In this document: in pieces, positions 1 to 10,606 of the stretch
Layout of the letters: every line of letters starts with the position of its first letter
Numbering within the stretch: the first letter of the stretch is position 1
Assembly (NCBI GenBank): GCA_029260755.1
Contig: JAJDCQ010000105.1
Location: forward strand, 1-64,000
Source: Planctomycetota bacterium
Lineage (GTDB): Bacteria; Planctomycetota; J058; JAJDCQ01
Direction of reading: 5' to 3'
Length of the DNA: 64,000 nt
Notes under the pieces: generated by a model
The model's database searches: none
What the model saw: only the letters and a program-made list of their open reading frames with translations
What the model was told of the DNA's origin: nothing
Made by a program: the position numbers and the translations under genes

Positions 1-518
1 TCGCCGGCCCTTGGGGCGGTCGCCGCCAAACGGCGCGAGGAGCGTCTCGACCTCGAGCCAGTCGGGCCGGGCCGCGCGCGAGAGATAGTGCCGGTGGCTG
101 CTCCACTCGTAGGCCTTCGCCGTCCGAACGAGCCTCGCCTCCACGGGATTGTTGTGGATGTAGCGCGCGGCGGCGAACGAGTAGACCTCCTCCTGAACGA
201 CCCGAGACCGAAACCGACCGCGGAAGAGCGAGCCATCACGGCCGTGCCGACGGTTGAAGCGCTGGGTGTAGACCCCGTTAATGTGCTGCACCGCCTCGCT
301 GAGCTTCTTGCGACCGTCCTCGAGGAGGAGGTGGTAGTGTGGTTCGTCATCAAGCAGAACGCATGGACTCGAACGTCCCAGCGCTCGCGGCACTCGCCCA
401 GCAGTTTCAGGAAGACCTCGAAGTCCTCGCGGTCGAGGAAGACCGAACGACGCGAGGCGCCCCGGTTCATGACGTGATGCCAGAGCCGGCGCTCCTTGAT
501 CCGAAGTGGTCGTGACAT
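1..518 (-). pseudogene. REP-associated tyrosine (RAYT/Y1) transposase, frameshifted and cut by window edge
   Basis: The minus strand encodes a Y1/HUH single-strand transposase of the RAYT type: it opens MSRPLRIKERRLWHHVMNRG, continues through VHAFCLMTNH and YHLLLEDGRKKL, then INGVYTQRFNRRHG, SLFRGRF and RYIHNNPVEARLV, all diagnostic of the family. The HUH metal-binding motif should read NHYHLLLE, but around positions 333-338 an extra dinucleotide (CAC became CACAC) separates NH from YH, so the two halves lie in different frames. No other stop or frameshift was seen. The ATG is at 518; the C-terminus runs off base 1. Such enzymes normally mobilise short palindromic REP elements. Recent inactivation is inferred from the otherwise intact reading frame; a sequencing or assembly indel is the alternative. 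Confidence 0.8.
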
Positions 519-586
519 GCCCGAGGACTAGCATCGCGAGGAGCAAGCAGCAACCATAGGCCTGACCCCTAGTGACTTTTCTGGGT

Positions 587-1075
587 CTAGTCCGGCGCCT
601 TGTCGATGCCAAGAGACGCGAGCGCGTCGAGTGTCTTCAGTGCGATCTCCTCGTCTTTCACGAATAGAGTCGCGAGAGGCCTGCCCGAGTAGAAGCTCCG
701 CCCCGTGGACTTGCCGTCGCTCCCCACGAACTCCTCATGGTAGTGGTCGAAGGCGATCTGAATGACGCCCGGGACGCGGAAGTCGTCCCGAAAGGCCGTC
801 CAGGTCGATCTCGAGTAGCTGACCTCGGTACTCAGCCGGCCCGTGTTAACCGTCCGGATCACCGTGAATCCATCTGGGTGGAACCGGATCTCCTGCTCGC
901 CATCGTACTCCTCCAGTTCCGCGAAGATGGCACACGTCTCGCGCAGAGCTTCCTCGGCCATCTCTTTCGGGATGGCGTTGACGAGCTCGCGAGGAGGACT
1001 GTAGGGGACCGCGGCGGAGGTGCAGCCCGCTCCGCAGGCCAACATGACCGCACCCATCGCCATCGCCGCGCGCAT
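587..1075 (-). CDS. small putative lipoprotein of unknown function
   Basis: This encodes 162 residues. A GGAGG ribosome site lies 8 bases before ATG 1075; a GTG immediately upstream (1078) is also possible. The N-terminus is a hydrophobic signal (AMAMGAVMLA) followed by two cysteines in LACGAGC, suggesting a lipoprotein although neither cysteine sits in a perfect lipobox. The mature part is acidic and mixed alpha/beta, with no domain I recognise; it includes IRFHPDGFTVIRTVNTGRLS and a tyrosine/histidine-rich stretch (AFDHYHEEF). Its GC content looks lower than that of its neighbours. It lies between the broken transposase and the cytochrome genes, so it may be accessory DNA. The existence of the gene is well supported by the ribosome site; its function is unknown. 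Confidence 0.6.
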   Translation of the reverse strand: MRAAMAMGAVMLACGAGCTSAAVPYSPPRELVNAIPKEMAEEALRETCAIFAELEEYDGEQEIRFHPDGFTVIRTVNTGRLSTEVSYSRSTWTAFRDDFRVPGVIQIAFDHYHEEFVGSDGKSTGRSFYSGRPLATLFVKDEEIALKTLDALASLGIDKAPD

Positions 1076-1137
1076 CACGGTATCCTCCGTCCTGACAAGT
1101 CAGGCGGCTGTGTTCCGCACGTAATCCTCGACCCGGA

Positions 1138-1419
1138 TCAGGCCGAAAGCCGTGGAGTAAGTCGCCCCCTCTGGCAACTCAGAAGACCGTGCTCTCGCAG
1201 AGCGCGGGTGACTGCTTCTCGGGTGACGGCACGCGCCGTCGTCAGGTCGTTCGTTTCGTCGTCGTCGTGTTGCCACTCGGCCTGGACTGTCTTCTCGAGC
1301 TCGTCGATGCGAGCGAGGAGGACGTGTCTGAGCTCGTCGCTGATCGGTCTGCGCGAGCGCCATCGTTGCTCCGGCGTGGGTCCATGCGGCCCGTCAGGAC
1401 GCGCTGTCTCATTCGCTAC
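1138..1419 (-). other. possible coding remnant without a start codon
   Basis: Immediately downstream of the cytochrome pair, one minus-strand frame reads like real helical protein: ISDELRHVLLARIDELEKTV, then QAEWQHDDDETNDLTTARAV and TREAVTRALREHGLL, ending at TGA 1138. No ATG, GTG or TTG occurs in this frame between 1138 and 1419, and further upstream the frame runs into the cytochrome gene in a non-coding register. The piece GPTPEQRWRSRR at its beginning vaguely recalls the N-terminus of IS3-type OrfA proteins, but the rest does not. It may be the 3' end of a gene whose beginning was lost or frameshifted. No function is assigned. Confidence 0.25.
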
Positions 1420-1442
1420 GGCAAGAGCTCGGCGATGTCCAC

Positions 1443-2492
1443 TCACCCCCGCAGCGAGAGGGTGTAGGCGACCAGATCCCAGATGTCGTCGGGCCCGAGG
1501 TGCCCGCCGAAGCCGGGCATCTTCGTGCCGGCCAGGCCGCACTCGATCCGGCGGTAGAGATCGATCGGCCGCGCGCCGCCGCGGAGCACGGCTCGCCGGA
1601 GGTCGCGCACCTCGGCGCGCGAGGCGGCGGTCGCGCCCTCGAGGGTGCCGCCCTTGCCGTGGCAGGTCATGCAGCCGCCCTTGCCCGCGTCGTGAAAGAG
1701 CGCCTCGCCGCGCTTCGCGGCGGCGGCGCGGGCCGCGTCGTCGCCCTCCCACGGGGCGGGCGGGACCTTCGAGACCTTCGAGGGCGCCTCGCTCCAGCTC
1801 TCGATCAGGTAGCTCCGCTCGTCGGCGACCGTGTCGGGGTCGAGCTCGTCCTCCTCGTTCGCGACGTGGGCGAGGTTCCGCTCGAGCTCGCCTCGCATGG
1901 CGAGCCAGATCACGAACGCGGCGAGGGCGTCGCGCTCGCCCGCGTCCGCCTCGGCGACGAGCTCGGCGTGCTGCGCCTGGCCCACGTAGTGGACGAGGTC
2001 GGCGCGCGTCGGCTTGTGGACCATCCGGGTCGACTTGTAGCGGAACTGACCGCGGCCGAAGTCGCGCGGGCGCGGGTCCTCGAGGAGGGCGCGCTTGCCA
2101 TCGCCGCGCCCCTCGGCGCCGTGGCAGACGGCGCAGCGGCGCGTCTTCCAGGCGTCGCGACCGGAGGCGACGAGCGCGGCGGGCGCCACCTCGCGCGCGT
2201 TCGGCGCCGCGGGCGTGCCGAGCGCGTCGTCGACCGCGGCGAAGACGCCGTCGCGGAGCGCCGGCGGGAGGGCGTTCGTTGCGGGCGGCGCGAACGGATC
2301 ATCGGCCGACCCGGCGCCGCCGCCCTTCCCGGACGGGGACGCGCCATCGCCGCCGGTGGAGGCGGACGCCGCGCCGCCGTCGCCATCGCGACGATCGCCG
2401 TCGCTCTCGCAGCCGGGAGCGAGCGCGGCGAGCGCGCCGGCGGAGACCAGGGCCACGCCGAACGCGGCCGACCGGGCGAAGCTCTTCGACAT
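1443..2492 (-). CDS. dihaem c-type cytochrome, lipoprotein-like
   Basis: The protein has 349 residues. It starts with a signal region ending in APGC (possible lipid attachment), then a Gly/Ala/Ser-rich linker. Two haem-binding motifs are visible: CAVCH at about residues 120-124 and CMTCH at about 274-278. Between them are RPRDFGRGQFRYKST and a helical segment; likely methionine ligands lie in GTKMPGFGG. The whole module is a third copy of the unit found twice in the upstream gene. ATG 2492 overlaps the upstream stop (TGATG), so the two are translationally coupled. It is probably a periplasmic electron carrier working with its neighbour; the donor and acceptor cannot be read from the sequence. 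Confidence 0.85.
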   Translation of the reverse strand: MSKSFARSAAFGVALVSAGALAALAPGCESDGDRRDGDGGAASASTGGDGASPSGKGGGAGSADDPFAPPATNALPPALRDGVFAAVDDALGTPAAPNAREVAPAALVASGRDAWKTRRCAVCHGAEGRGDGKRALLEDPRPRDFGRGQFRYKSTRMVHKPTRADLVHYVGQAQHAELVAEADAGERDALAAFVIWLAMRGELERNLAHVANEEDELDPDTVADERSYLIESWSEAPSKVSKVPPAPWEGDDAARAAAAKRGEALFHDAGKGGCMTCHGKGGTLEGATAASRAEVRDLRRAVLRGGARPIDLYRRIECGLAGTKMPGFGGHLGPDDIWDLVAYTLSLRG

Positions 2493-4507
2493 CAGCGTCC
2501 GTCCTTCTTCGCGCCCGCGCGGAGCGCCTGGATGTAGGCGACCAGGTCCCAGATCTCGGCCGGCTCGAGCCCCCGCCCGTAGCCGGGCATCGACGTGCCG
2601 CTCAGCCCGATCGCGATCCGGCGGTAGAGCTCGAGCGGCTCCTCGCCCCCGCCGAGCGGCATCGTCGCAATCGCGCGGACCTCGACCGGTCGGCCCCACT
2701 CGTCGACCCAGGCCTTCTCGTTCGAGACGTCGGTGGCCGCCCCATCGGTCCCGTGACAGCCCTGGCAGCTCCCCTTGGCCGCGTCGTGGAAGAGCGCGCG
2801 ACCGCGGGCGGCCGCGGCGGCCCGCTCTCCGTCGCTCGCGTAGGTCGGCGGCTCGGCCGTGACGACGCCGTCGGCTGCCCTCGTCCAGATCTCGGCGACG
2901 TCGGCGACGACGTCGTCCGCCACGTCCGGGTCGAGCTCCTCGTCCTCGAACGCCGAACGGGCCAGCCCCCGCAGGGTCTCGCCGCGCATCGCGAGCCAGG
3001 CGACGAACGCCCCGAGCGCCGCCCGCTCCTCGGCGTCGGCGACGGCCTCGGCGAAGTGAGGCCGGGAGAGGAATCGATCGATGTCGGCCGGAACCGGCCG
3101 CCCGCCGATCGCGGTCGATCGGTAGCGGAACGCCCCGGAGGTGAAATCACGCGGCCTCGGCTTCACGATCGCCGCCTTGTAGCCGTTGCCGAACCCCTCG
3201 CTCCCGTGGCAGTCGGCGCACGAACCCGCCGCGTAGGCCTCGCGCCCGCGCGCGATCAGGGCCGGGTCGAGGCTGGGCACTCCCTTCGCCGGGAGCCTCG
3301 GCGCGTCGAGGTCGCCGAGCGCCTTCGTCGCCCGCGCGAGGACCGCCGCGCGGTCAGCGTCGGGGAGCTTCGTCAGGTCGAACGGGCCGAACGGCGCGAA
3401 CGGGCCCCTCAGGAGCTCCGCAAACGTGTCCTCCGGGGCAGGATCGGGCGCGTCCTTCGGGGCGGTCTCGGGCGCGTCGGGCCTCTCGAATGCCTCCGGG
3501 TCGGCCCGGAGCGCCTCCAGGAACGCGACGAGGTCCCAGTTCTCGGACGGCTCGAGGTAACCGATGGTACCTACCATCTTCGTTCCGTAGAGGCCCCCGG
3601 AGATGCGCCAGTAGAGATCGATAGGCCGGTCGCCGCCACCGAGCGGCATCGTCGCGAGGTCGCGGATCTCGATCGTGCGTCCCCAGGCATCGATCCTCGC
3701 CGAGTCGTCGGCGATGTCTCGGGCTCGCCCGTCGGTTCCGTGGCAGCTCCGGCAGTTGCCCTTCTCGTTCGAGTTGAAGCTCGCCCGCCCCCGGAGGGCG
3801 GCGGCGCGACGCGCGCCGGCGTCCGGATAGATCGGCGGCTCGGCGGCGATGACCTCGCTCTTCGCGTCCCGCCACATCTCCACGACGAACTCGACGTCCG
3901 TGGCGACGAGGAGCTCGTCCTCCAGATCGTCCTCCGATCCGAGGAGCGCGAGCAGCTTCGTCGCCCACCCCCGCATCGAGAGCCAGCTCACCCATGCCGC
4001 GAGCGCGGCTCGCTCCGGCGCGTCAGGGACCGCCTCGGCGAAGTGCGGCCGCTCGAGGAAGCGCTCGAGGTCGCTCCGCATCGGTGGATGACCGAAGCGC
4101 GTCGACCGATAGCGAAACGCACTCGAGGAGAAGTCGCGCGGCCTCGGCTTGACGAGCGCCGCCTTCGGGCCGTCGGCGAAGCCCATCGGGCCGTGGCAAT
4201 CGGCGCAGCGACGGGTCCCGTAGGCCGCCCGGCCCCGAGCGAGCAGCTCGGGGGCAAAGGCCTCGCCGCCACCGGGCACCTTCGGCGCCTTCGGTTCGCC
4301 GAACGCGCCCTTGACCTCGGCGCGGACACGCTCTCGGACGGGGGCCTCGAGCTCGGCGAGGTCCTCGTCGACCGTCGATCCCGCGCTGAAGGGCGGGGGG
4401 CGCTCCTCCTCGTCATCGCCGGAGGCGAGCGTGACGCCTAGCGCGAGCCCCGCGACCAGCGCGGCCGCCGCCCACGCCGAAGAGCTCATCGACCATCGTC
4501 CGATCAT
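2492..4507 (-). CDS. tetrahaem c-type cytochrome made of two dihaem modules
   Basis: The protein has 671 residues with an N-terminal hydrophobic segment (AWAAAALVAGLALGVTLASG) that exports or anchors it. Four CXXCH motifs are visible: CADCH 101-105, CRSCH 252-256, CADCH 430-434 and CQGCH 581-585. They form two tandem modules, each with a first haem, a PRPRDF(S/T)S-AFRYRST segment, a helical spacer, a second haem and a C-terminal methionine region (GTKMVG; GTSMPGYG). The start at 4507 is preceded by GAGGA at 7 bases. It is co-transcribed with the single-module cytochrome downstream. The role is periplasmic electron transfer; no oxidase or dehydrogenase lies next to it to define the pathway. 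The PRPRDF/FRYRST signature recurs in class I cytochromes of many aerobic bacteria. Confidence 0.88.
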   Translation of the reverse strand: MIGRWSMSSSAWAAAALVAGLALGVTLASGDDEEERPPPFSAGSTVDEDLAELEAPVRERVRAEVKGAFGEPKAPKVPGGGEAFAPELLARGRAAYGTRRCADCHGPMGFADGPKAALVKPRPRDFSSSAFRYRSTRFGHPPMRSDLERFLERPHFAEAVPDAPERAALAAWVSWLSMRGWATKLLALLGSEDDLEDELLVATDVEFVVEMWRDAKSEVIAAEPPIYPDAGARRAAALRGRASFNSNEKGNCRSCHGTDGRARDIADDSARIDAWGRTIEIRDLATMPLGGGDRPIDLYWRISGGLYGTKMVGTIGYLEPSENWDLVAFLEALRADPEAFERPDAPETAPKDAPDPAPEDTFAELLRGPFAPFGPFDLTKLPDADRAAVLARATKALGDLDAPRLPAKGVPSLDPALIARGREAYAAGSCADCHGSEGFGNGYKAAIVKPRPRDFTSGAFRYRSTAIGGRPVPADIDRFLSRPHFAEAVADAEERAALGAFVAWLAMRGETLRGLARSAFEDEELDPDVADDVVADVAEIWTRAADGVVTAEPPTYASDGERAAAAARGRALFHDAAKGSCQGCHGTDGAATDVSNEKAWVDEWGRPVEVRAIATMPLGGGEEPLELYRRIAIGLSGTSMPGYGRGLEPAEIWDLVAYIQALRAGAKKDGR

Positions 4508-4622
4508 GGGTCATTCCTCGTCTCGACCGACGGCGCCGTTTCGCTCCGCCCTCGGGAGGCGCCATGATACGGCAACGCGCCGGCCGGTGGGGAGGGAGCG
4601 GGCGGGGCCCCCGGGAGGGCGA

Positions 4623-5453
4623 GTGAGCGAGGTGCGACCGACGACGGAGGCTGCCGAGGCGACGGCGGACGAGAACGCGGACCCGGCGCGTCACGGCGGC
4701 GTCTCCGCGGCGCTCCTCCGGCTCGCCGCTCTCGCGCCGCTCGTCGCCGGGTTCGCCGTCTACGCCCTCCACCCCGACTTCCGCGCCTGGCTCGGAGCGG
4801 GCACCGATCACCTCGCCCGCGGCGACCTCGAGAAGCTCGCCGCCTGGGCGCGCGACGCGGGCGCGTGGGCGCCGATGGCGACGACGCTCCTGATGATCGT
4901 CCAGGCCATCGCCGCGCCGATCCCGGCCGTCCTGGTCACGGCGACCAACAGCCTGCTCTTCGGGCCGTTTCTCGGCGGGCTCCTCTCGATCGCGAGCGCG
5001 ACGCTCGCCGCCAGCATCTGCTGGCTCATCGGCGCGGTGCTCGGCGACGCGGTCGTCGCGCGCCTGCTGCCGGCCGCCACCCTCGCTCGGGCGGACCGCC
5101 TCATCCGCGAGCACGGCGCGTTCGCCGTCCTCGCCGCGCGGCTCGTCCCGATCGTCCCGTTCGACCCGGTCAGCTACGCGGCCGGCATCGCTCGGATGCG
5201 CTTCGGGCCGTTCGTCCTCGCGACGTTCGTCGGACAGATCCCGGCCGGGATGACCTACTCCTACCTCGCCCAGGAGGTCGATCGGCCGGCGCGGTTCATC
5301 CCGATGGCCGTCGGGGCGTTCGCCGCGCTCCTGCTCTTCGGCTGGCTCGCCCGCCGCGCGATGCTCGGCAGCGGCGCGCGCGCCGGCGATCCGGATCAGT
5401 CGCCCGAGGCGGGCGCCTCGTCCTCGGCGGTCGCGACCTCGACGAGCTCGTAG
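4623..5453 (+). CDS. TVP38/TMEM64 (DedA-like) membrane protein
   Basis: This is a membrane protein of 276 residues from GTG 4623, which has GGGAGGG a few bases upstream. After a short charged N-terminus come hydrophobic helices at about 31-50, 80-130, 160-200 and 220-245. The family signature is clear: a re-entrant segment (NSLLFGPFLGGLLSIASATL), then AVLAARLVPIVPFDPVSYAAG and FVGQIPAGMTYSYLA. Family members are thought to act in lipid or membrane homeostasis; the substrate is not established here. It is transcribed divergently from the cytochromes across about 115 bp, and its 3' end overlaps the end of the opposing dehydrogenase gene by 58 bp. Confidence 0.85.
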   Translation: MSEVRPTTEAAEATADENADPARHGGVSAALLRLAALAPLVAGFAVYALHPDFRAWLGAGTDHLARGDLEKLAAWARDAGAWAPMATTLLMIVQAIAAPIPAVLVTATNSLLFGPFLGGLLSIASATLAASICWLIGAVLGDAVVARLLPAATLARADRLIREHGAFAVLAARLVPIVPFDPVSYAAGIARMRFGPFVLATFVGQIPAGMTYSYLAQEVDRPARFIPMAVGAFAALLLFGWLARRAMLGSGARAGDPDQSPEAGASSSAVATSTSS

Positions 5454-7489
5454 ATCCGGCCGTCGAAGCCGGTCGCGTGGAGCTCGCCCGCGGCATCCTC
5501 GCCCCAGCTCGAGATGCGGACGCCCGTGTCGGTGACGAGCTCGTGGACGGCGACGCCGTCGCCGCGCCAACCCTCACCCGGCAGGACCGAGCCGCCGCGC
5601 GTGACCGACCACACGACGCCGGCGAAGAAGTCGGTGAAGACGTAGCGACCCTCCAGCCACGGGATCGCCGCGCCGCGGTAGACGTGGCCGCCGATCACGG
5701 CGCGCCCCACCTCGGCCGGGTAGGAGACGACCGGATCGCGCGCTCCCCGCGCGGCGACCTCCTCGTCGAAGGGGACGAAGCCCTCGCGCGCGCGCCAGCC
5801 GTAGTTGCCGCCGCGCTCGATGACGTCGATCTCCTCGTGCGCGTCCTGGCCGACGTCGCCCGCCCACAGCTCGCCGGTCGCCCGGTCGAACGAGAAGCGC
5901 CACGGGTTGCGCAGACCGTAGGCCCACACCTCGGGGCGCGCGGAGCGGCGCCGCCGGAAAGGGTTGTCGGACGGGATCGCGTAGGGGCGATCATCGCTGC
6001 TCCGGTCGATGTCGATCCGCAGGATCGAGCCGAGCAACGTCTGCAGGTTCTGCGCGTTCCCGAGGGGGTCGCCGGCCGCCCCGCCGTCGCCGAGACCGAC
6101 GTAGAGCATCCCGTCCGACCCGAACGCGACGTGCCCGCCGTTGTGGTTCCGGAACGGCTGCTCGACCCGGAGGAGCTCGGTGAGCGAGCCCGGATCGCCC
6201 CGACCGTCGCGCGACTCGAGCCTCGCCACGACGCTCGAGCCGTCGCGCACGTCGGTGTAGCCGACGACGAACCGCCCGTCGCCGGACGGGTGGAACGCCA
6301 GACCGAGGAGCCCCTGCTCGCCGCGGGCGAACGAGACGCGGTTCGACAGGTCGATGAAGAGCTCCGCCCGCTCGATCCCGGGTCGATCCTCGACCAGAAA
6401 GACGCGGCCACCCTGCTCGACCACGACGAGGGCGTCGCCGCCGGGCGCGGCCGTGACGAGCACCGGTCGCCGGAAGCGCGGGAGCTCCGGGAACGCCTCG
6501 ACGATGGCGAGCTCCGGCGGCGGCGCATCGGGATCGCGCTCGGATGGCGCCGGCGTCGGCTCCGGCTCGGGCTCGGACTCGGGGTCGGCGTCCGAGGCCG
6601 CGCCCTCGCGCGTCCAGGTGTCGCGCCGGCGAACCCGCCGATCGACCCGCCAGGCGCCGACGAGGACGTCGCCATCGTCGTCGTCCGGACGGTAGCTCGC
6701 GGTGAACCGGACGGGCCCGGCGCGGTCGGGCTCGGCGTCGGGATCGAGCAGCCCGCCGAGGCGGTCGGTCGCCCCGTCGAGCCCGCCGCGGAGCTCGACG
6801 GCGAACGAGAGGCGTCCCTCGCGCACCTGACCGGTCGCCGCGAACGACTCCGATCGGCGCTCGGTCCCGTCGTCGCGCTCGAACCGGACGACGCCCTCGA
6901 CCCGGCGCTGCCCGGGATCGTCGGCCGCGGCGAGCGTCACCGCGCCGCTGTAGCGACCCTCGCGCGTGTCCTTGCCTTGGATGGTAAAGGCGCCGACGAA
7001 CGGGTCGTCGCCTCCGGCCGCCGGCGCCGCATCGGTCGGCTCGACCGGCTCGACTCGCCGGACCCACTCGGCGCGACGCCGCACCGCCCGGGCGAGTCGC
7101 CACGCTCCGGCGAGGGCGCCCGGAGCGGCCGCGTCCTCGCGGAAGCTGACCGTGAGCCGGACCGGCTGGCCGCTGCCGTCCTCCTCGATCACGGGGAACG
7201 AGAGCCGGACGCCGTCGACGACGCGCGCCTCGGCCGAGAACGCGCGCTCGAACCCGGCGGCGAAGCGGAGCGACCCGCTCACGCGAAGCGCCCCGCCCTC
7301 GCCGGCGGAGACGTCGACCACGCCTTCGTACGCGCCGAGGACGACGTCGTGGCCGACGGCGTCGAACGTCCCGACGAAGCGCGGGTCCGCGCCGGCAGGC
7401 GGCGCGGCCAGGATCGCGCCGGCGAGAACGGCGAGACCGGCGGCGAGGGTCAGGACGGCGCGACCGGGGAATCGTCTGGCAGAGCTCAT
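5396..7489 (-). CDS. PQQ-dependent sugar dehydrogenase-type propeller protein with duplicated N-terminal domain
   Basis: The protein has 697 residues from ATG 7489 (AAGGA upstream). A signal peptide ends near GADPRF (about residue 37). Residues about 37-130 and 160-265 are two copies of one beta-rich domain (DPRFVGTF... and DPFVGAFT..., each ending in GAWR followed by an arginine-rich stretch). An acidic Pro/Glu linker leads into a glucose/sorbosone dehydrogenase propeller (about 320-690). This carries the hallmark NHNGGHVAFG with the presumed catalytic histidine, LYVGLGDGG, GLRNPWRFSFD and GNYGWR. The family oxidises sugars or aldoses in the periplasm using PQQ; the true substrate is unknown. 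The repeated N-terminal domain is unusual and might bind carbohydrate or the cell surface (inference). Confidence 0.85.
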   Translation of the reverse strand: MSSARRFPGRAVLTLAAGLAVLAGAILAAPPAGADPRFVGTFDAVGHDVVLGAYEGVVDVSAGEGGALRVSGSLRFAAGFERAFSAEARVVDGVRLSFPVIEEDGSGQPVRLTVSFREDAAAPGALAGAWRLARAVRRRAEWVRRVEPVEPTDAAPAAGGDDPFVGAFTIQGKDTREGRYSGAVTLAAADDPGQRRVEGVVRFERDDGTERRSESFAATGQVREGRLSFAVELRGGLDGATDRLGGLLDPDAEPDRAGPVRFTASYRPDDDDGDVLVGAWRVDRRVRRRDTWTREGAASDADPESEPEPEPTPAPSERDPDAPPPELAIVEAFPELPRFRRPVLVTAAPGGDALVVVEQGGRVFLVEDRPGIERAELFIDLSNRVSFARGEQGLLGLAFHPSGDGRFVVGYTDVRDGSSVVARLESRDGRGDPGSLTELLRVEQPFRNHNGGHVAFGSDGMLYVGLGDGGAAGDPLGNAQNLQTLLGSILRIDIDRSSDDRPYAIPSDNPFRRRRSARPEVWAYGLRNPWRFSFDRATGELWAGDVGQDAHEEIDVIERGGNYGWRAREGFVPFDEEVAARGARDPVVSYPAEVGRAVIGGHVYRGAAIPWLEGRYVFTDFFAGVVWSVTRGGSVLPGEGWRGDGVAVHELVTDTGVRISSWGEDAAGELHATGFDGRIYELVEVATAEDEAPASGD

Positions 7490-7807
7490 GGGACCTCGTT
7501 CCTTTCGAGGGTAGGCGACCGGGCCGGTCGCGATCGATGAGCCGACGGCCGAGCCGACTCGAGCGAGGCGCGGACGCATCGCGCGGACCGAAAGCCGCCC
7601 CGGCCGCCGGCCGCCACAAATCGCCGCGAGGTCAGCCCCCGCGGCGGGCGCGTCGCCGCGTGGCCGCTCCCGGGACCGTCTCGACCGTCGCGCTCGATCG
7701 TCTCCTCCTGCGACGCTCGGCCCGCGAACCGTCCCGGACCGACGTCGGTCCTTCGCGCGAACCGACCGGGCGGGCTACGGTTGAGTCGCCGGGCCCGCGA
7801 GCGACGG
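7490..7807. other. 318-bp divergent intergenic region
   Basis: This region separates the minus-strand dehydrogenase from plus-strand kinase 1 and should hold both promoters. A TACCCT about 20 bp before the dehydrogenase ATG and a TACGGT about 30 bp before the kinase ATG could be -10 elements, but neither has a convincing -35. No repeat, hairpin or small gene was recognised. Confidence 0.4.
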
Positions 7808-10564
<2,757 letters not shown>

Positions 10565-10606
10565 GCCAGTCACCGGGGAGACTCGCTGGCCCGCGACCCG
10601 GCTAGG

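Noticed and set aside
88-477. Plus-strand open frame opposite the transposase
   Set aside because: The minus strand gives unmistakable RAYT protein sequence in two frames over the same bases; the plus-strand translation has no family features.
737-4441. 1234-codon plus-strand open frame over the cytochrome genes
   Set aside because: It is arginine-rich low-complexity sequence typical of antisense frames in GC-rich DNA. The opposite strand encodes haem motifs and signal peptides.
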